Shown: positions 33,053 through 43,911 of the stretch, piece after piece
Position numbering within the stretch: position 1 is the first letter of the stretch
How the letters are laid out: each line of letters starts with the position of its first letter
NCBI GenBank assembly: GCA_002917075.1
Contig: NTMA01000152.1
Location: 1 to 52,476, forward strand
Reading direction: 5' to 3'
DNA from: Hawksworthiomyces lignivorus
Taxonomy: Eukaryota > Ascomycota > Sordariomycetes > Ophiostomatales > Ophiostomataceae
DNA length: 52,476 bases
Program-made: the position numbers and the translations under genes
The notes under the pieces: model-generated
Told to the model about the DNA's origin: nothing
The model's input: only the letters and a program-made list of their open reading frames with translations
Databases searched by the model: none

Positions 33053-33437
33053 ATGCAGCCACGCACCCGTCCAATCCAGCGTTTTGCGGCGGCCGTCTCG
33101 CAGTGCTCTGCAGAGGTACGAACGAGGAGCCAGAAGACACGAGGCGAGAGAGTTGAGAGACAGAGGTGCCGCAAGATTAAGATGGAACGAGATGTGAATT
33201 GACCACCTGGAACAGGCTGCCGTGTATGGTAAATGCATTGTCGCCGACTATAACTCGGTCCACAAGGACAAGTGCGCCGCCGAGTTCATGAAGCTGAAGG
33301 ACTGCTATCTTGTGAGTCCTTGTCCGCCTCTGTCCGCCCCCTACCGAAATGGTTATGCTCTTTCTCTTATGCGATGATGTCTTCGATTTGGAAAGCAACT
33401 GACGACAGCCCAGGCTGCAATGAAGAAGGCCAAATGA
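33053..33437 (+). CDS. NDUFAF8: Twin-Cx9C mitochondrial protein, NDUFAF8-like complex I assembly factor
   Basis: Model: join 33053..33115, 33216..33311, 33414..33437, 60 aa, with donors GTACGA and GTGAGT. The last exon is only 24 nt (AAMKKAK). Two Cx9C motifs lie 12 residues apart: C-SAEAAVYGK-C and C-AAEFMKLKD-C. This is the coiled-coil-helix pattern oxidised by Mia40 in the intermembrane space. The first motif and its spacing closely resemble human NDUFAF8, which works with NDUFAF5 in early complex I assembly, and the protein ends in basic residues as there. The family match is from memory of the motif. The gene is easily missed because no exon is longer than 96 nt. Confidence 0.83.
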
Positions 33438-34090
33438 GCTGCAAACCGACGCCGTATCAGTCAGCCTGTCGGCCGGAACATGCAGCGATCGATGCCGAGG
33501 GCCGCCGGGCCAGTTTGTCAAAAAGCGCAGAGAGTCGACTACGGAGCGTCACCGACGCGAGACGTCCCTTGCTTGAGTCATGTGCGGCCTCCTCGACGCA
33601 ATTCGACGCAAGGGATAGCAGAGGACAGCCAATGGGTCGGAGATGCGCCTGGCGGTGAGCACTGCCGCGACCACTGCCGTGCGCGCTGCTGTATAGATAG
33701 ATGGTGGCACATGGCAACGGAATGCACGTGTATCTAGCGTATCCCATCCCTGAACAAGTCCGCCGCATTTGGATGTATGTACTGCTACTGATCAGGGCCG
33801 ATCATCCGTATGTCTCCGGCCCATGGGCACGACGGATTTTCTCCGAATCGTCGGGTAAAGTATGTACTGTAGTATTAGTTTGATCCTTTTTTTTGAGCAT
33901 CATCACAGCAGTTCTCCTGTCTTATGATTTCCATTAATTAATCCAATCCCACTGCTACGGTCCTTCATACGCGTATGGCCTCTTCCTTCGTAGAGTGGTG
34001 TCATTGCTACCTGGACAGGACCTTGTCTATACGGAGCGAGCTTCTGCTTTTGTTCAGGCGCAGCTGACGGAACCGGCCGTCCGTCCCGGG

Positions 34091-34115
34091 NNNNNNNNNN
34101 NNNNNNNNNNNNNNN
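34091..34115. other. Assembly gap (25 N)
   Basis: Twenty-five N between CCCGGG and eleven G. True length unknown. The G run and the G-rich sequence after it probably stopped the assembly. Confidence 0.99.
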
Positions 34116-34711
34116 GGGGGGGGGGGTGGTGATGGGTTCTGGGGGTCTCTCTCTCCAGCTAGGAAAATCCGCGCAATTGCATGCACTGCACCTGTATCTG
34201 CATCTGCAGGCCTTATTTGCATGGATGTATGTGTACTCTGTACTCTGTAATACGCAGTACTCTGTGCTATTTACTCTGTAGTTATATTTGCTGCGTTATG
34301 ATGGTTCACGCCCAACGGCAGAAAGTGGGAAACCCCGCAACGCAGCCCTCCAATCAGCCACTGCAGTCGAAGCGCGGGCTAGTGTTCCAGAAGTCCCAGG
34401 GGTCCCTCCCTAAGTACCAGGCGGGCCAGGGCACTAAAAAGTTACCACACCCCACCAAAAGCTGCGCAAGGGCGGTTGCTGCGACTGGCAACCAAACAAA
34501 AGGGGGGGAGAGAGAGACAACCGGAAACGGGAAACGAAACAAAAACAACCAAGCGGCCTGATGTAAATAAGCCACAGCCCTTTTTCCTCGTAAGATCCCT
34601 GCAAGCCAAACACCCACTGCTCTCTCGTGCGTACATGCTCAGAAATTCCAAAAGGGAATGCTTGACACACCACACGGCGCCTAGCTGGCATCACTCTCAC
34701 GAGACAGCAGC

Positions 34712-34815
34712 AGCGACGACGGACGACGACGACGACAACGACGACCAGGATAACGACAACAACAACAACAGCAACGAAGACGCCCGAAGCCGGTGGTGAC
34801 GACGAGAGAAAAAGG

Positions 34816-34850
<35 letters not shown>
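34712..34850. repeat. Triplet-rich stretch and AG microsatellite in the HYM1 promoter
   Basis: GAC and AAC triplets dominate 34712-34785, and an AG dinucleotide run with few interruptions fills 34811-34850. The second ends about 30 bp before the TATA element. Confidence 0.8.
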
Positions 34851-34880
34851 CGGCTAGAAACAGGAGACGAGGAAAACCCA

Positions 34881-34888
34881 TATATAAA
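34881..34888 (+). promoter_or_regulatory. HYM1: Candidate TATA box of HYM1
   Basis: TATATAAA, 56-63 bp upstream of the HYM1 ATG at 34944, preceded by a purine microsatellite. The spacing allows a short leader. Use as a promoter is inferred. Confidence 0.45.
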
Positions 34889-34943
34889 CAAAGGGGCATA
34901 TGCAGAAAGGCATCTTCCCTCCAGTCGACAACATCCTCGAGAA

Positions 34944-36428
34944 ATGTCTTTCTTCTTCAATCGCGGCCGCAACCGCACCAATGCCGCCGAGCTGGCCAGG
35001 CAGACCTACGACCTGCTGGTCCGCCTCGACGTGCAGAACAATCCCAATCCAAAGGTGAGCATTGAGGCCCAAGCTAGGGAGCTCTTCTTGCTTATGCGCT
35101 CCACATCTACGACCAGAGTCTCGGAACTTTTGCTGACCTTCCCCAGATCGACGAGGCTCTCCCAAAATGTCTGAGCCAGATGAAGGCTATCCTCCAAGGA
35201 ACGCCTGGTGCGTGCCGCCCTTCTCTGCCCTGCTCTGTCCTGTCCTATCCTGTCCTTTTTGCTAGTCTTGTTTTGCTTGCTTTTTTTGTCCTCCTCGTTC
35301 CACTGGATTTCTTTCTTCCCGGCCCTCCTGTTTCTGACCTCATCCCAGACGCCGAGAGCAGCCCCGAGCAGGTCTACCAGCTCGTCAACGGCATCGTCGA
35401 GGAGCAGGTCCTGCTGCTGCTGCCGCAGATCCTGCACCTGCTGCCCTTTGAGTCGCGCAAGGACGCCCAGGTCATCTTCTCGTTCCTCTTCCGCTACCGG
35501 CCGCCGGGCACCGGCTCCCCCGCCGACCAGCCGCCGCCGCTCGCCGTCGACTTTGTCACCAACCACGCCCCGTCCGTGCTGATCGCCCTGTGCCACGGCT
35601 ACGACTACAAGGAGAGCGCCACCACCGCCGGCTCCATCCTGCGCGAGGTGCTCAAGCACGAGGCCGCCGCCGCCGTCCTGCTGTACGACGACGCCGACGA
35701 CGACCCCAACGGCGGCTCCAGCGCCGGCGGCGTCGCCAAGATCGCCCTCAGCCGGCCCCAGAGCGGCCGCGGCATCTTCTGGCAGTTCTTCAAGTGGATC
35801 GACACGAGCTCCTTTGAGGTTGCCGCCGACGCCTTCAACACCTTCCGGGTAGGTCGCGTGCTCCCCTCTCCCTGTATCCTTTTCTGCTCGTCCGTCCGTC
35901 CGCCCGTCCGTCCGCTTCTTTCTCTCTGCTTACCCTCGGCTCGCTCGCCCGCCTGTCTAGGAGCTGCTCACGCGCCACAAGGAGCTGGTGCCGCGCTACC
36001 TGTCGGCCAACTTTGACCTGTTCTTCGGCCGCTACAACGCCACGCTCGTGCAGAGCCCCAGCTACGTGACCAAGCGCCAGTCCATCAAGCTGCTGGGCGA
36101 GATCCTGCTGGACCGCGCCAACTACGCCGTCATGACCCGCTACGTCGACTCGGGCGAGCACCTCAAGATCTGCATGAACCTGCTGCGCGACGACCGCAAG
36201 ATGGTCCAGTACGAGGGCTTCCACGTCTTCAAGGTCTTCGTCGCCAACCCCCACAAGTCCGTCGCCGTCCAGAAGATCCTCATCATGAACCGCGACAAGC
36301 TGCTCGCTTTTCTTTCTCACTTCCTCGAGGAGCGCACCGAGGACGAGCAGTTCATCGACGAGCGCGAGTTCCTCATCAAGCAGATCCGCACCATGCCGCC
36401 CAAGCCCGTGCCGCCGCAGCAGCGCTAG
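34944..36428 (+). CDS. HYM1: Mo25-like scaffold protein HYM1
   Basis: Model: join 34944..35054, 35147..35207, 35349..35848, 35961..36428, 379 aa; all introns GT-AG with agreeing phases. It starts MSFFFNRGR and contains the Mo25 landmarks LLPFESRKDAQVIFSFLFR, IFWQFFKWIDTSSFEVAADA and, near the end, DDRKMVQYEGFHVFKVFVAN. Length is close to the family norm (about 340-380); the excess is a Gly/Ser/Asp-rich insert in the middle (about residues 160-180). Mo25/Hym1 is an armadillo-like scaffold that activates germinal-centre kinases. In fungi it serves the RAM/MOR network that drives the NDR kinase Cbk1/COT-1 in polar growth and septation. The gene is convergent with the Nit2-type gene. Confidence 0.94.
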
Positions 36429-37027
36429 GGGCCGCCGCGAATCGGCGGCGGCGGCGGCGGTAACATTAGCACCAGCAGCGAAGCTTGGGCGTGGGTGTGG
36501 CCAGCTAGGTGGTGGCTGCCGTCGTCATGGTGGCAGGCCAGAGACGGCAATGCCACCGCGGGACGCTGAGAAAGCGCCCCTTATTCTCTTCATTTTTTTT
36601 CCCGTATCCCATTTTTTAATCGTCCCTTGTGCTCCCATTTCATTTTTTTTATATTTTCATACTATATTACGTTTTTGACCTCATTCTAGTCGCACCTAGC
36701 ATATCGTTTGGCGTTTTAGGATTATATGGGCTGGAAAGAAGAAACGTGTGCATGCAAAAGACTAGCGAGAGACAGAAGAGCAGAGCAGGATGTGTGACGA
36801 GCTTGCATTGGGGGGGGGGATCGCGCTGCAAAGCCTGATCATGTACGAGAGTTACGCTGCGTGGCAGATGGACCTTTTTCTTATTGCTAGTCATAGATTG
36901 GAATAAGGACTTTGGAAAAGAAATAAAGGAAACAAAAGAGATGGAAATTTTATTGCATGCCGAGGGAGCCAAAGCGGACGAGATGGATCATATAGGAGCG
37001 TTTCTACAGCATTGTTGTTTCTCATTC
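36429..37027. other. Spacer between convergent HYM1 and NIT2
   Basis: A 599-bp spacer. A GC-rich inverted repeat (GCCGCCG 36431-36437, loop CGAAT, CGGCGGC 36443-36449) begins two bases after the HYM1 stop and would form a 7-bp stem in the 3' UTR, running into a CGG-rich tract. The rest is AT-rich; no gene seen. Confidence 0.5.
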
Positions 37028-38341
37028 TTAATCGGCTTTTTCATCATCCACTACAGCATTCAGTGCAGGGTAGACGTCTCTGTAGCAAGTCAGTATTAGC
37101 AGTCGTCCATGGACGTTTGTAGGACGGGGCTCTGTGTTGGGGAGTCCACTCACGTCCGCCGCACCAGCGGCATCTTCTCGCGCACGCGGGCCCACTCGTC
37201 GAGGTCGATCTCGACGAGGCCCAGCTGGCCGACGGCGCCGGGCTCGGCCTCGCCGACGTCGGGTCCCGTAGCGTGCTCGTCGTCGCCGCCGACTACGCCG
37301 CCCAGCCGGCACAGCACGCGGCCCCAGGGGTCGACGGCCATGCTGCGGCCGTAGCTGACGCGCTTGGCGTTGTGGCGGCCGACCTGCGCGGCCGCCACCA
37401 CGTAGCACTGGCTCTCGACGGCGCGCGCCCTCAGCAGCACCTCCCAGTGCGCGCGGCCCGTCGGCACCGTAAAGGCCGACGGGTACGTCAGCACCTGCGC
37501 GGGCCGCCGCCCCGCGTAGTGCGCCAGCGCCAGCGACGGCTCCGGGAACCGCAGGTCGAAGCACGTCAGGCTGCCCAGCCGGCCCGCCGGCGTCGCAAAC
37601 GGCGCCGTCAGCGCCGTCCCCGCCTGCGTCTGCGCGCTCTCCCGCAGGCCCGCCGCCGCGTAGTCGAACAGGTGCACCTTGTCGTAGCGCGTGCCCGCCG
37701 GCAGCGTGCCCGCCGCGTCAATGTAGATGGTTCGGTTGAGCAGCTTGGTGGGGGCAGGGCGGGAGGCGGGGGCGCTGGCGCTGGCGCTGGCGCTGGCGCT
37801 GGCACTGGCACTGCTGCCTTTTGCGCTCTCTGTCGCCGCCGCTGCCTCCCCGTCTTCCGCTACCACCGTCGGCAGCACCGGGTTCGACCCCGCCGCCGCT
37901 GCCCGCACCGCCACCGGCACGTGGATGCCCACATGCACGGCCACGCCGTGCTCGCGCGCCGCCGCCTGCAGGCCCAGGACAAACGGCGACTCGTCCATGG
38001 GCTGCGCCAGCGCCAGCGCCTGCTCGGGCGACGAGGCGATGTAGTCGGACGCCTCGGGGAGGAAGAGGACCTGGAAAAGGGGGGGGGGAGGCGACTCTCA
38101 GTCACAAGCAGAGGCAAAGACACAGACAGAGAAGAACGTCTGGAGAGAGACAGAGAGAGGAAGACGTACTTTAGCCCCTGCTGCCGCCGCCTGGCGCACA
38201 AGGTTGACGCATTGCTCGAGGTTGTGGGCCACGGAGGCCGTGGAGCATATCTGGCCGATGGCCTGGATCTGTGTTAGGAGATGACCGCAACACAAGCGAC
38301 AGACAGAAGCCAGAGAGCAGGGAACGCACAGCAAGCGCCAT
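37028..38341 (-). CDS. NIT2: Nit2-type carbon-nitrogen hydrolase (deaminated glutathione amidase-like)
   Basis: Model: join 38341..38330, 38268..38170, 38070..37154, 37079..37028, 359 aa. Exon 1 is 12 nt (MALA) and the last exon is 52 nt; phases agree. The nitrilase triad is complete: Glu in FLPEASDYI, Lys in RYDKVHLFDY and Cys in LTCFDLRFPEPS. The end RRTDVYPALN matches the usual C-terminus of the Nit1/Nit2 branch that hydrolyses deaminated glutathione, a metabolite-repair reaction giving alpha-ketoglutarate and Cys-Gly. Between the Glu and Lys segments is an insert of about 50 residues with a Ser-Ala dipeptide repeat, coded by GGCGCT-type hexamers. Omega-amidase is an alternative substrate class. 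No clear targeting peptide is seen. Confidence 0.87.
37769..37812. repeat. Hexanucleotide repeat (GGCGCT/GGCACT) inside NIT2
   Basis: Six to seven near-perfect copies on the plus strand, translated on the minus strand as a Ser-Ala run. Copies at one end have GGCACT. It is in frame, so copy-number change would alter protein length without a shift. Confidence 0.85.
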
Positions 38342-38776
38342 TTTTGATGGAAGTACTCCGTTTATAAGGCAAGACTCGAGAGGACGATTGATCTGGAGTC
38401 CTTGATGAGATAGCCTCGCGTTGCATGGAGCAGCGATGTAGCAAATCTGGGATCGGTGATAACGCCCACAAAGAGCCCGCCTGCAACAGCACAACTCGTT
38501 AGATATCGAGATAGAAGCGGCATTGCATCATTTTAACGCTCAATTCAGAATCTCTCTGCATCTGCCATCAAGATTGCTATTCTTCTAACTCTACGGAACG
38601 AATATTTCTCTACTACAGCAGACGAAGAAGGAAATAGAAAAAAAAGAACCACTGGCTAGGAAAACTCGTTAAAAAGAGTGTCTTTTGAAAAAGATAAAAA
38701 AATAGAGCAACGCCCGCCCAGTCCGAGTCCTTGAGGACCACCCAGGAATAGAAATGCATTTGAGACTTCAAGGCTC
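38342..38776. promoter_or_regulatory. Spacer between the NLR 3' end and NIT2 promoter
   Basis: A 435-bp, AT-rich spacer between two minus-strand genes. It presumably holds the NIT2 promoter and the NLR 3' UTR. No gene seen. Confidence 0.5.
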
Positions 38777-41700
38777 TTATGTTGATTGCCTCTGTATAGA
38801 TGTCCTCGACTCTTCTAATTGTCTACCTAGCGAGCCTCGCTCAAATTTGTACATCCACACATCCCCAGAGCCAGTTCCAATGACCACTGTATCTTTGTAG
38901 ATATCCGAGACTGCGGGTTCGTATTCCGGGGGCAAACACAGCACGTCCTGCGAATCATACCGAATCCAATTATCAAAAACCTCAAAGCACTTAATTGGAG
39001 GCGGAGGCTCTATATCAGCTTCCAAAACATTCGGATCCGAGAATGCACTCAGAGCGAACGTGTCCAGGTTGGTATGAAGCTGCGAACCACTCTCATCAAA
39101 CAACATGTAGTAGACCCAGCGCGTCTCCGAATTCAGCCGCGTCAGGACGAAAGTGTTATTTGTGAGGTCATAAATCTTAATCGTCAAATCGCCCCCGCAT
39201 GCTACTGCCAGCCGTGTCGAGTCGTGAGAGAACACAAGCTCTGTAAAGCTCCACAAACCGTCGTCATGGAACGTCTGCGCACAAGTATAATCGTTTGTTG
39301 CCCAGATCTCCACCGTATGCCTTTTTGCCAACGCCAACCAGGTAGAGTCGTGAGAAAAGGCCGCTGCTTTATACCCCAGGCTGTCCTGGATTGTGTGCAG
39401 GCAGACACCACTGCCCGCATCCCAGATCTTGATCACTCTTTCCTCTGTTAACGTCACCAGCCTCTTCGCGTCGGCAGACAAGGCTAGCCTCGTTACTTCA
39501 GCATCGTGGTCGTAGCCCTCGAGCAGCGCCTTGCCATTATCTATATCCCAGAGAGTAAATGCATGACCCAACGCCGACACCAGTCGCTTCATGTCTAAGG
39601 AAAATGCCGCACGGTAATGTCCAGAGACCCTAGGTGTTTTAAATGTCTGCAGACACTCGCCGCTGCTCACATCCCAGATCTTGATGGCTTCAGTACACAT
39701 CGAGGCCACCCGCGTTCCGTCGCCAGAGAACACCACCCGAATTATTGTGGAACTATGACCGACTGCCATTCGTAGGCTGCTATGGCCAACTGGCGTCTGC
39801 GGATTGTCATTGCTGCGGATATCCCATACCTTCACGGTGTCGTCAGCAGACCCCGACGCCAGCCGCCGCGAATCGCTAGTGAATGCCAATGACATAACAT
39901 TGTTGCCGTGACCGCTGAGTTCATAGAGGCATATGCCGCTGCTTATGTCCCATATCTTTATCATGAGGTGTGCTGAGAGTGCAAGCTTCGTGCCATTGTG
40001 AGAGAGGGCCACCGCTACGGTTAGCCACGACCCTCGAGGCGTCTGTAGAAGTTTGCCAGCATCTGCATCCCAGACTTGGACCGTGGTGTCAGCCAGTGGC
40101 AGTGCCAGTCGTTTCCCGTCAAAGGAAAAGGCAGCATCTATAATAGCTAGATCTGAATATTTAACGTCTTGCAAGTGTCTGCCGCTTCGCACGTCCCAGA
40201 TCGTACACACGCTGTTGCGCGACACCGTTCTCAATTGCGTCGAGCCTTGGGTGAAGGCCAACGCCACGCACGGGGGGTCGGAACCCACCACTGATGGAAG
40301 TGTTTGCAAGCACTCCCCACTGACAACATCCCAGATCTTCACTGTAAAGTCATCTGACGCCGAGGCGAGCAGCTTCGAATCCTGGGAGAACACTACGCGG
40401 GTGATTCGCCTGCCATGTCCCTCAAGCGACCTGACACACTTGCCACTGCGCGATTCCCAGATTTTCACGGTTCCGTCATCTGATGCAGAAGCAACCCATG
40501 ATGAGTCTGGAGAGAAAGCCACTGAAAAGACCATTCCTTTGTGGCCTCTGAGAAGTGCGCTTCCGCCGGTGTCCACGACCCAGATCCGAACTGTGTAGTC
40601 GCGCGATCCCGAGGCGAGGTATTCCGATTTAGGAGAAGAAGCCACGCTCTGAACCGTAGCATCGTGGCCCTTGAGTGTCTGTATGCAAGCTCCCCATTTC
40701 GAATCCTGGGCCGGTTTGATTGTTATCCATTCCGGCTCCTCGTGTTTGAATTGCCTGCGTATTAGGCTGTCGATCGGGCTGAACACGAGCGCCGACGCAT
40801 ACACCTGTAGCGGGAAGTGCTCTATCGTCCACTTGTGATACATGAGAAACCGATGCGCATCTTGAATAAGTTCTGCTAATGCAGACGCTCCTTCTGTTAT
40901 CTGAGTCCTGTCAGCCTGTATGAAGCACAAACAACACGGCCATTCTGAACCTTACATGTGCTTGGACAAAGTTTCGAAGCCTTAGAAGTGAGAGGGCGCC
41001 CAACACCAAGCCATGGCAAAGGCTGAGCGCTTCGAGCCAGTAAAGGAATTTGCTTCTAAGAAACTCATCGACCAAGCCTCCGTTTTGGAGGTCAGGCCAG
41101 TCATGCAGAAGGGCACCCTGACCCCGCCAGTACAGATGAGAGGGCCAGAACACGCAAGGGTACCAGAGTGCATCCAGTGGGTCCGGATCCGGCGGCACCA
41201 CTTGCCACATAGGATATCCCAGTTCGCCTAAGCCGTAGATGTCCCGCCGCAGCGTCTGGCTCAAAACTTGGAGCGACCGGGAGGCGATGGAGTGGTGCAC
41301 GGCGCTCTGCCCAGACGGAAAGATCTCCTCTGCCTGCTCGCGCTGCTGCAGAAAGTCCTGCGCGGACTGGTGAACAAAGGCAACCTCATCATCGCGTATA
41401 GCCAAGAAGGAGCCGCAGAGCTCGACGATCTCGGCCAGCGCCTCGCTGTCGTCTCGCACGGCCTCGGGCAGGTCGGCAGCGAGGACCGCCAGCTCTTCGA
41501 GCAGCAGAGGCCGGAACGCGGAGCAGGCGATGGCCAGGACGCTGCGGCAGAGGTCCGCGTCCTCGGAGCGGCCGATCTGGTCCAGCATCGCGCGGTACAG
41601 CCCGTCGAGACCCGGCGGGAACTGCACCAGCCGCGCTGCGACTTTCCACCGCGAGATGGGCACCAGCGCCTGGCAGACCAGGGCCACCCACAGGAAAGTG

Positions 41701-43911
41701 CCGGCGGCGTGGGCCTCGAGGTGCGCCTGGACCGCGGTGCGCGTGGCCGCGTCGTAGCGGTTGCGCGCCGCCAGCTGGTCCACCTGGACGCGGATGTACG
41801 TCGCCACCGCGGCAGCGACGGACGCCTCGTTGAGCTCCAGGTGCAGCCGCACCTTGCGCTCGGCGGCGCCGAGCTCGCGCTCGATGGCGGGCCAGTTGCG
41901 GCTGGAGACGATCCACTTGACTCGTGGGCCGCGACCGTCGTCCGCGGCGGCGGCGGACGCCTGCCGGACGATCAGCTCCGTGAGCAGGTCGCGGCCCGTG
42001 GTGCACTCGTCGAGCGCGTCCACAACCAGGTAGAGGGTCTGGAAGCGCGGGTCCGCGCGCAGCCGCGGGTCGGCCAGCATGCCGGTGAACATCTTGGACA
42101 GCGCCTCCCAGGCGTTGACGCCCTCGAACAGCTGGCTGCCCGCCTTGTCGTAGCGCGCGCGCACGTGGTCCACGAGCGGCGGCAGCCGCTCGATCAGCAG
42201 GAAGATGAGGCCGCGCAGCACCGCCGCCGCGCTGTTGATGCGCGCGTCCGTCGCCTGACAGAAAAAGAAGGCAACGGACGACGTCGCCGGCGCTGGCTCC
42301 TTCTGCAGCTCGTCCAGGATGCCGCACAGCAGCATCGTCTTGCCCTTACCGGGGTCACCCCGGATCCACAGCAGCCGGCCCGCCGCCTCGTCGCCGTCGT
42401 CGTTCCCGCCGTCATCCCCACCGTCTTCATCACCGTGGCCGTCGCGCCACCGCCGAAAATCCTCGTTCTCCAGCACCCAGCGGTACGAGTCGCGCAGCAG
42501 GCCACCCTTGGCGCTCTCGATGCGCGTCTTGTCGTCGCGCGGGTCCGTCGTCCGCAGCGCCTGCAGACACGCATGGTCCTGCGGGCCCGCCACGTGCTTC
42601 CGGATGTCCTGCAGCAGCGCCACCTGCTCCCGCGCCGCCGCCACCTGCTCGCGCATCTGCGCCAGCAGGCCATCCAGCGCCTGGCGCTGCTTCTCGGCTG
42701 TCTGCGCGAGGTCGTGCAGCTGCTGGCGGCTGCTCGCCGAGAGGGCCGTGTCTAGCTTGGCCGCGAGATCTGCGTCGCCGCCCTTGATCTCTTCTAGCTG
42801 CGCGTCCCAGCTGTCGTAGTTAACCGTCCCGCGGAAGTAGTTCTTTGTCCGACTGCGGTAGAACCGCAACACGCTCTGCAGCTGGAAGTCGATAATGAGC
42901 TTATACAGATCGGTCAAACGCTCAGTCAGGTCAGCCTTCAAGTCGTCAGCCATGTCTTGGGGTAGTAGCAGCGACTCCATCGCGGCATAGTAGCGCATCT
43001 GAGATGTGACGTAGGTGAATCCCTCTTTGTTGGCTGCTTCGACGGTGGTAGGATTCTTCAGAAGAGGCAATATCAGTGAGACGCCGGCCATGACGATAGA
43101 GGCGTACGGTAGGTCCTTAACGGCGTCTTTTATGTAGTCTTCGGCCCACTCCACGGCCTCAGCAACGTGTGTCACTGCATCTTGCAAAACGATCTCGTGG
43201 CCCAAGATCGTCGTGCTGACTTTCTTGTCTTTCATGTGTTGCAGGCCCAGCTCGGTGATCTGCTTCAGCTTCTCTCGCCGGGCCAAGGCATCGTGCTGAG
43301 GAATTTGATCAGCGACCTGAGCGGCATCTTCCGCCTCCGTTGGCGGTGATTGAGTATTGTCTATGGGGTTTTCGTCAATATGGAAAGACTCCAGGCCCGG
43401 GTTAGGTTGAAGCCTTACCTCTAAGTAGTATTTTGGATAGAAGATCTTCATAAGCAGTCGCTGTATCAGGCTTTTCTTTCTTAAGGGCATCATAAGCGTT
43501 GTCCCAGAGAGAAGAATCCGGGGCTGTATCTCCTATCTTCTCTGGCGCCTGGCTGGCTACCGCCGCCGCCGTCTGCGGCGCAGCGTCGGCATCGGCACCG
43601 GTGTCACTGTGCGAGACGTGCGACGCTGGTCGCGAAGAACCAGGCGTCTCAGCATGTGAGGGGCGGACGGACAGGTTTGCTGCCAGCAGCAGCTGTGATG
43701 CAGTTGGCGTGGCCGAAGGAATAGCAACTACGGGGCTGGCAGCGGTATCTCCTAGAGCCTGTCAGCAAAGAACAAAGGGCAAAGACCCCTCTAACGAGAC
43801 AGCCTCACCATTTTGGGGAGAAGCATTCCGCGACCTGGACTTCGACCGATCCCTTGAGCGTATTTGCAAGTGCTTAAACCACTTTTTGCCAGAAGACTCG
43901 CCCCCCGCCAT
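38777..43911 (-). CDS. NLR-like STAND protein: NWD-type N-terminus, NACHT NTPase, WD40 repeats
   Basis: Model: join 43911..43809, 43751..43419, 43360..40956, 40915..38777, 1659 aa; phases agree. Residues 1-120 are Ser/Arg/Ala-rich. The fungal NACHT-associated N-terminal domain starts near SLWDNAYDALKKEKPD and includes LPYASIVMAGVSLILPLLKN and YYAAMESLLLPQDM (about 115-450). The NACHT has a Walker A in RGDPGKGKTMLL (about 480), a Walker B in LYLVVDALDECTT (about 590) and KWIVSSRNWP. A winged-helix-like region (FRPLLLEELAVLAADLP) is followed by AFVHQSAQDFL. About 12 divergent WD40 repeats fill roughly 980-1600, for example SGSRDYTVRIW and SASDDGTVKIWE. In the family, ligand binding to WD40 drives NTPase-dependent oligomerisation and often incompatibility-type cell death; the ligand here is unknown. 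An acidic Gly-rich insert lies before Walker A. Intron 3 is only 40 nt. Confidence 0.88.

Larger units (their letters stand above)
33438..34943. other. Spacer upstream of HYM1, with assembly gap and microsatellites
   Basis: A 1.5-kb region with no supportable gene. It contains the N gap (34091-34115) next to a G11 run, repeated ACTCTGTA words around 34235-34280, a GAC/AAC triplet-rich stretch (34712-34785), an AG microsatellite (34811-34850) and a TATA element (34881-34888). Confidence 0.55.

Noticed and set aside
41268..42755. A 495-codon plus-strand frame opposite the NACHT domain
   Set aside because: Shadow frame rich in His/Gln/Arg/Val. The NACHT reading has Walker A and B motifs and fitting splice phases.
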